Assembly: GCA_950295325.1 (NCBI GenBank)
Contig: OX485805.1
Location: forward strand, 43,734,758-43,798,757
DNA from: Polytrichum commune
Lineage: Eukaryota > Streptophyta > Polytrichopsida > Polytrichales > Polytrichaceae
Reading direction: 5' to 3'
DNA: 64,000 nucleotides
The notes under the pieces were generated by a model. It had not been told where the DNA came from. It was given only the letters and a program-made list of their open reading frames with translations, and did not search any database. The translations under genes were made by a program, and so were the position numbers. This document shows, piece by piece, positions 58,460 through 64,000 of the stretch; the first letter of the stretch is position 1, and each line of letters starts with the position of its first letter.

Positions 58460-60794
58460 GTCAAGATGTACACAAAACTACCAACTTGGGGTTTGGTCAT
58501 GAACCCAATTGGCTTCTGCGTGGAGGAGGGTGAGAAAATACTCATATACAGGGATATGGAGACAATGCCTGCACAAGTATATCTAGGTGAGTCACAGTAG
58601 TTTTGTAGGAATTTGATCCTACCAGATTCAAATCTTTGCAGTGATTGATACGATTGTTGCCCTTTTTGCAGTTGTATCTCATGTATGTTGATGTATTGAG
58701 GATAGAATTATGATTTTTGGCACAGGGGTTCTTGCAAAGGCTTCTCTAATTAAAACCAAACAACACTCAAAAGCATTGCAGGACGAAAGAGGTAAAGAGG
58801 TTCTTAAACCATTACCACTTAATTTCCAAAATCATTGTCAGAAGGACAAACATTGTTCTTAGAATGCCATCCGTAGATTGTGCACATTTTAAGCAACATT
58901 ATATGCATTGGTTATGAGATACTTCATTCCCTTTATTCCCGAATGTTTATTGAAGCATGTGGTTATAGACCTGAGGGATATGGAGACAATGCCTCGACAA
59001 GTATATTTGAGCGAGTCACACTAGTTTCGTAGGAATCTGATCCTATCAGATTCAATCTTGCCGTGATACTTATGTTTGATTCTTGCAGTTGTATCTAGTG
59101 TGTGTTGATGTTTTGAAGATAGAAATATGTTCTTTGGCAGAGCATAATGCAAAGGTCTCCCTTTTTACAACCAACCTATACTCGATAGCATTGCATATCG
59201 CAAGAGGTAAATTGACTTTCTAACCATCACAACTTCATTTTGCAAAATCATTCAGTTGCACAATCATTGTTCTTAGAGTGCCATCCTTAGATTTTTCAAG
59301 CAACATTGTATGTGAGATACTTTGACACCTTCATCCCCAGATGTTTGATGAAGCACGTGGTTGTGCACGAAATAGGCTTGAATTCGTTATGCAACATGGG
59401 CATCGTCCTCCACAACACAACTTTTGATAATATTCATGTCACAAGAAATGGAGATGTGATGTTTGGATTACAATTTGAGGAAGAAAACAACTTGACGAAG
59501 TCTGAGTAAGGACTTCATTTCTCACTAGCTCTGAAGTCTTGATTTTTAGATAGGCTATGTGTGTCACCATCACGTTGTGCTTGAATAGTTAATTGTTGGC
59601 CTAGTGAACCTGATTATTTTTCTGATCTATTGGTAGGATTCATGTCAAAGTTTAAAGTCCAAGCATTTCATCCCCCATGATCGGGGCTATGCAGGAAACT
59701 CTCAAAGCAAATGAAAGATTTTGGTACCATACTGGGGAAGCTTGTATGCGGGCCAAAATGGCAGTCATCTTTTGGTACACCTATGCACTTGAAGAATATG
59801 GTAATGTTCTCCCTTTTAAATCATGAATTTTCTTGCATTAGCCTTGTGAACTACAAGAATCAGTTGGGCTCATCACATGCTCCAAGCGTGTGATGATTGC
59901 GTCCAATGTCATAACACATCCACAACTTTTCTTATCTATCTATGCACTGGATTGGGACTATTTTTAATTCGTCTTTTATGGATTCGAAGTTCGACTTCCA
60001 CGAATACAACATATTATTCTCAAGAATCATGAGATGAATATTGTGGTTGTGATGTTCATGGGTCATGAATTAAGTAAGGTGGAGCATGCTAAACCATTAC
60101 CCCACCCAAAACCGACACCCTAAAATCTTCCACAATAAGTACATCTTGATTTTGAGAATGTTCGCTAGCTTAACATCAACCTCCTGAGTCCCCTGATGCA
60201 TTTGGATCATGTACCAACAAAACTTTGAATCCTTGTAACTATTGCATACGGCATTCGGATAAGGCATAATTTGATGCATTGGAATCCCTTTCAATCGCGA
60301 ATGAGACACATTAGGCCTTTGTCCATCTAATATAAGTAGATATACTAAGGGTTTTATATAACGGTTTTAGCATTGTCTACTTTATGTGGCTACTTCAACA
60401 ACTTTGTCAATTCACATGGAGGCATAAATGACTATGTTAATTCAACGTTCAACGTGAATGAATTTGTTATTTTACACAAAAGGCTAAAGAGGTATCTGCA
60501 AGTTAAGCCGAATAACCCTAGATATTTGTGTACATAACAAGCCATGAATATCAAGAGTTTTGCTTTTGAATGTCTCACTTTTATTATAGATAAACATAGA
60601 AAACTAAAAACTAAGACGAATGTTGCAGGCAGTTCATATTGAGCAGTTTGTAGATCCTGGGTTTTTGAAATTCAACAACTTGGCGATGTCACAACTTGCA
60701 ATTCTAGCATCGTTGTGCCTAGAAGAGGGGCATGCAAGATTGAGTATGGTTGACGTCATTCAAAAGCTAGAAGGAGTGGCGGAATCATGGAGAG
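58460..60794 (+). CDS. Kinase B, downstream exons of the third kinase-like domain
   Basis: Same exon set as in A, with equal lengths: 58460-58586, 58726-58791, 59141-59206 (the last two are the 66-bp duplicated exon), 59341-59505, 59695-59800 and 60629-60794. Readable parts are PIGFCVEEGEKILI, LYSIALHIARG, MGIVLHNTTFDNIHVTRNGD and LASLCLEEGHARLSMVDVIQ. For the catalytic-loop exon, an upstream acceptor at 59300 joins in frame with the exon before and stays open here, unlike in A. The HRDxKxxN loop is replaced (LHNTTFDN), so no phosphotransfer is expected from this domain. Confidence 0.55.
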
Positions 60795-62705
60795 GTATGG
60801 AAGTTCAGTTTTGAGTTGTGTTTCTTACAAATAGACCTATTTCCTTGTCATTTTTCTCATCAATTTATTTTTGTGCGAATGTTTAGGAAAAGGTTTGTCA
60901 TTTTTATGAATGTCTACCACTTCAATAGTAGTTGAATTGGTTAGAATGTATAGCTTTGAATAGATGTCAAACATCGAGCCAACAACTTGAGTAGCTGGGA
61001 TACATCTTCAGCAAGGATACAGGTGCGATTCAGATCTTTGCCAAATCACGCTACTGATACCCATTGTAATTCACCCACAAACTCGAAGGTCACCGGATCA
61101 ATCGGTCATCTTAGAAATTGTGGACATTGAGGGACTTAGCGAACTTAGTTACACTTTATACTTGGGGCTAGATTGAGGGCCAACCTTAACTCTCAAAATT
61201 TGGGCCAAGAGGATCACTCGATTTCATCAAATCGGGTCCAAGGGCTTTATGTTTGGGGCCGGCCCGAACAATCACTCATCCCATGTGGCGTCCTAGGTGG
61301 CACAATTTTGGCGCCAAACCATCGGGCCCTAGATGAGAGTTCGGGACGAGCTTTTCCTCAGCCCGAACTCCCATCTAGGGCCCGATTGGGCTCCTCCGTT
61401 GGATTGAGCTCATCTTGTCCGTTAATCATTAGGGGGTAAATTCTTTTCCTCTACTCTTCACTCCACTTATCTTCACTCCACTTCTTCTCACTCCACTTCT
61501 CTTCACTCCATTCCTCTAATAACACAATAATTAATATAAATATGATTGCAATAGACTAATAAGGCAACAATTAGTGCGTTAATCACATAATCAAGAAAAT
61601 ATGAAACATTCAAGCATTTGATCAAGCATATAGTATGACTTAAGCTATGGGTTAGTCTAATAATGCATTAATTAGCTAAAATATGATAGCATTAGGCTAA
61701 TAACACAACAATTAAGGTGTTAGTCACACACTTAAGATGAAAATGAAAATTGAAGTATTTAATCAAGCACATAGTATGACTTAGGCTATGGGTTAGTCTA
61801 ATAAGGCAACAATTAGTATAAGTATGTTAGCAATAGGGTAATAACACAACAATTAAGACGCTAATCATACAATTAAGATAAAAATGAAACATATTAAATT
61901 GTCAATCAAGAATTTGATGTGCATTAGGCAATAAGTTAGTCCAATAACACAATAATTAGCACAATTTTGGTAGCATTAGGCTAATAACACAACAATTAGG
62001 GTGCTATTTACATACTTAATATAAAAATGAAGCATTTAATCAAGCATATGGTACAACTTAGGCTATGGGTTAGTCTAATAAGACAACAATTAGTATAAAT
62101 ATGATAGCATTAGACTAATAACACAACAATTAAGGTGTTAATCATACACTTAAGACAAAAATGAAAATTTAAATCGTTAATCAAGAATATGGTGTGCCTC
62201 CTAAATCATCGGTTAATCCATTGAACATGGTAGATAAATTTATAGGAGCATTTTGACTCCGGAATAGATTCAAAGTACCCAATTTAGTCTAGTGGGACCC
62301 AATTTCAATTCATTAATCACAACCCTATAGATGTCATCCCCATAGTATTAAGTGTCGTGAAACTTAATTGTCGAGAACACCGAACATTGACCATGGTAAT
62401 TTCTACGAAACTTAACCCTCAAGACCATCGGGCCCTAGAATCGGGCCTCACCACTTTACATGTGACAAGGTTGGGCCCCAAAAAAGTTCATAAAGTGGGG
62501 CCGGATTGAGGGCTTCATCAGGCAGGTGCTCCGGCCGGCCCCAGGCCGTGTATAAAGCCGCCCTTAGTTATTCTTTCTAGGAGTATGTACCAATGATACT
62601 ACGGTTCTAATTTGAAAAATAAGTGTTTGAGATGGTATATTATTATGCAATGCTCACTAATTTGGAGCTGAAGTTGGTGGGAATTCTGATGTTAAGATAA
62701 TATGT
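60795..62705. repeat. AT-rich tandem array and GC-rich flanks, copy B
   Basis: Counterpart of 24990-26885: about 140-bp degenerate units from about 61540 to 62200 between GGGGCCGG-rich stretches (61165-61400, 62470-62570). CTCCACTTCTCTTCA repeats at about 61455-61510 are specific to this copy. An extra stretch at 60155-60520 relative to A lies in the preceding intron. No gene. Confidence 0.7.
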
Positions 62706-63182
62706 AACAGATTATGCAGGTACTTTGGGATTGATAAGTTCATATGAGACTTTTGCCCAAGAGTTTATTGTCCATGACCTTGACCCTAAATTGGGTGAAT
62801 CAGATCGGATTTTGCTGGGGCCGAAGCGGGCAGGGAATCGTTATAAAAAGGCAAGTGAAGGCATCATGCTTATGGCCTGGTGAATGTGTTTCTCCTTTGC
62901 AGTTTCCTGTCAAGGACAGAATTTGTTGTCCAGTTCTTGTGGCTCATGGGGGGAGACCGGGGAAATGTGCAGGTTCTTAAAATGAGACAGCTGGATCGAA
63001 ATGAATCCCAAGGCTATCAAGAACCTCTTGTAGAAGCCTTGCTGCAAAGTCTGTCGTATCATAAGGATCATGAGAATTTAGTTGGATATTGTGCCCATAA
63101 CAACCAACTTTTCTTGTTGTACAATTTGACCCCTCTGCGGAGTCACCTCCTAAGCAAGTTACTAGCTTGGGGATGGTCTTGA
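62706..63182 (+). pseudogene. PBS1-like kinase N-lobe fragment, copy B
   Basis: After a TGCAG acceptor comes TLGLISSYETFAQEF, with about 30 bp fewer than copy A afterwards. From about 62902 it reads VLKMRQLDRNESQGYQEPL and LVGYCAHNNQLFLLYN. The PBS1-type lysine is again arginine (MRQL in both copies). The frame closes shortly after the N-lobe. Either a decoy-like remnant or a dead fragment. Confidence 0.62.
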
Positions 63183-64000
63183 ATTTGCTGTCTAATTTGC
63201 GAATCATTAGACTTGTCAGGAAGCTGTGGAATGTTTCAAGAGATGCCTACCATGTGAGGTTGAGAGATGATGCGGGTTCAGCACAAAAGAGGAGACTCTT
63301 AAATTTAAGCCTTGCAAAATGCATTGACAGCAGATGTTATTACGCATTAGTGAACTCGCAATGTAATTGATTATCGAGATGTCCAAGGATGATTCAACAC
63401 AAGATTGATGACTATGCAGCTCGTGATTTGAACTGTTGTCGTTTCATTATTCCTACGTATACTCATTCCTATAAGCCTTTCAAAGCATTTCAAGTGCTCC
63501 TCTACCTAGAGGGAGCAGACCCGGTGGGAAAGAAGGGCAGGAAGAGTTGAAGATTGTTTGAATACGGTATGTGGGTGTTAGTTGGTCAATTGTTTTTGTT
63601 CTCCATCTTCTACTGGTCATATTTTACGTCTTCAAATTTGTGTTGCAATAGCAAATGTATGATGAATCACCAAAAAAATTAGGATTTCCCTTGATTTAGT
63701 TACATAAATTATGGGCAGTGCATATGAGTTACTTCCTCGTTGAATGAACACATAGATTCCTCTAATTGTGTTGAGTATTGAGTATACTAGAGTAGTTAAT
63801 ACAATTTGAAGTTGGAGTCCAATTTCTTTTAAACGTGTGTTTTATGATGTTTGTAGGTTCTTAGATCCACACCTAACCACACATTCATCAATTATAATTG
63901 TCCAATTAAGAAATAAAATTGGATGGCACTTGCATACCTTACTAACATGTTGAAATATTGTAAGAAACATGGTTTTCAAGTGAAACTTCATATATATATA
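63183..64000. other. Unassigned 3' flank
   Basis: Homology to unit 1 is lost after about 63150. The 67-codon frame at 63167-63370 has no recognised domain. Nothing else seen up to the window end. Confidence 0.4.

Overview
The window is nuclear DNA of a land plant. It is AT-rich, its genes are spliced with GT-AG introns, and repeats dominate. Three things support this: a plant-type ATP-dependent PEP carboxykinase with introns, receptor-like/RLCK kinase domains, and a Ty1/copia element whose primer site matches the plant initiator-tRNA anticodon arm. The kinase type, together with piggyBac- and DDE_1-like transposase relics, makes me lean towards a non-flowering plant, perhaps a bryophyte. That is inference, and I did not identify a species.

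The best reading of the layout is one large, old tandem duplication. Unit 1 (about 1-28,100) runs: unidentified coding fragment X, piggyBac relic, PEPCK pseudogene, spacer, kinase gene A. Unit 2 (about 28,238-63,180) repeats the order: X, piggyBac relic, two PEPCK exons, the same spacer motifs, kinase gene B. Unit 1 was later hit by a 234-bp CACTA-type MITE (inside the piggyBac relic) and a 6,061-bp Copia element (inside a PEPCK exon). Unit 2 lost most of PEPCK and gathered LINE relics, two solo LTRs, a 2.9-kb inverted-repeat element, TA-flanked MITEs, a DDE_1 transposase relic and a Harbinger-like element.

The PEPCK copy in unit 1 is dead. Its 5' end is replaced by piggyBac sequence, exon 6 is split by the Copia element with a TTTTG target duplication, and exon 11 has a frameshift. 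The Copia element is young, with 3 differences between its 338-bp LTRs. Its single polyprotein frame is broken by one TAG codon.

The genes most likely to be functional are kinases A (from 19,627) and B (from 55,593). Each opens with one very long exon: a helical N-terminal region, a complete Ser/Thr kinase, a pseudokinase, and the start of a third kinase-like domain that continues over small exons. Further downstream lies a PBS1-like N-lobe fragment whose catalytic lysine position is changed. This resembles plant tandem kinase-pseudokinase proteins and is the most biologically interesting content here.

No tRNA, rRNA or CRISPR was seen. Promoters were not resolved.
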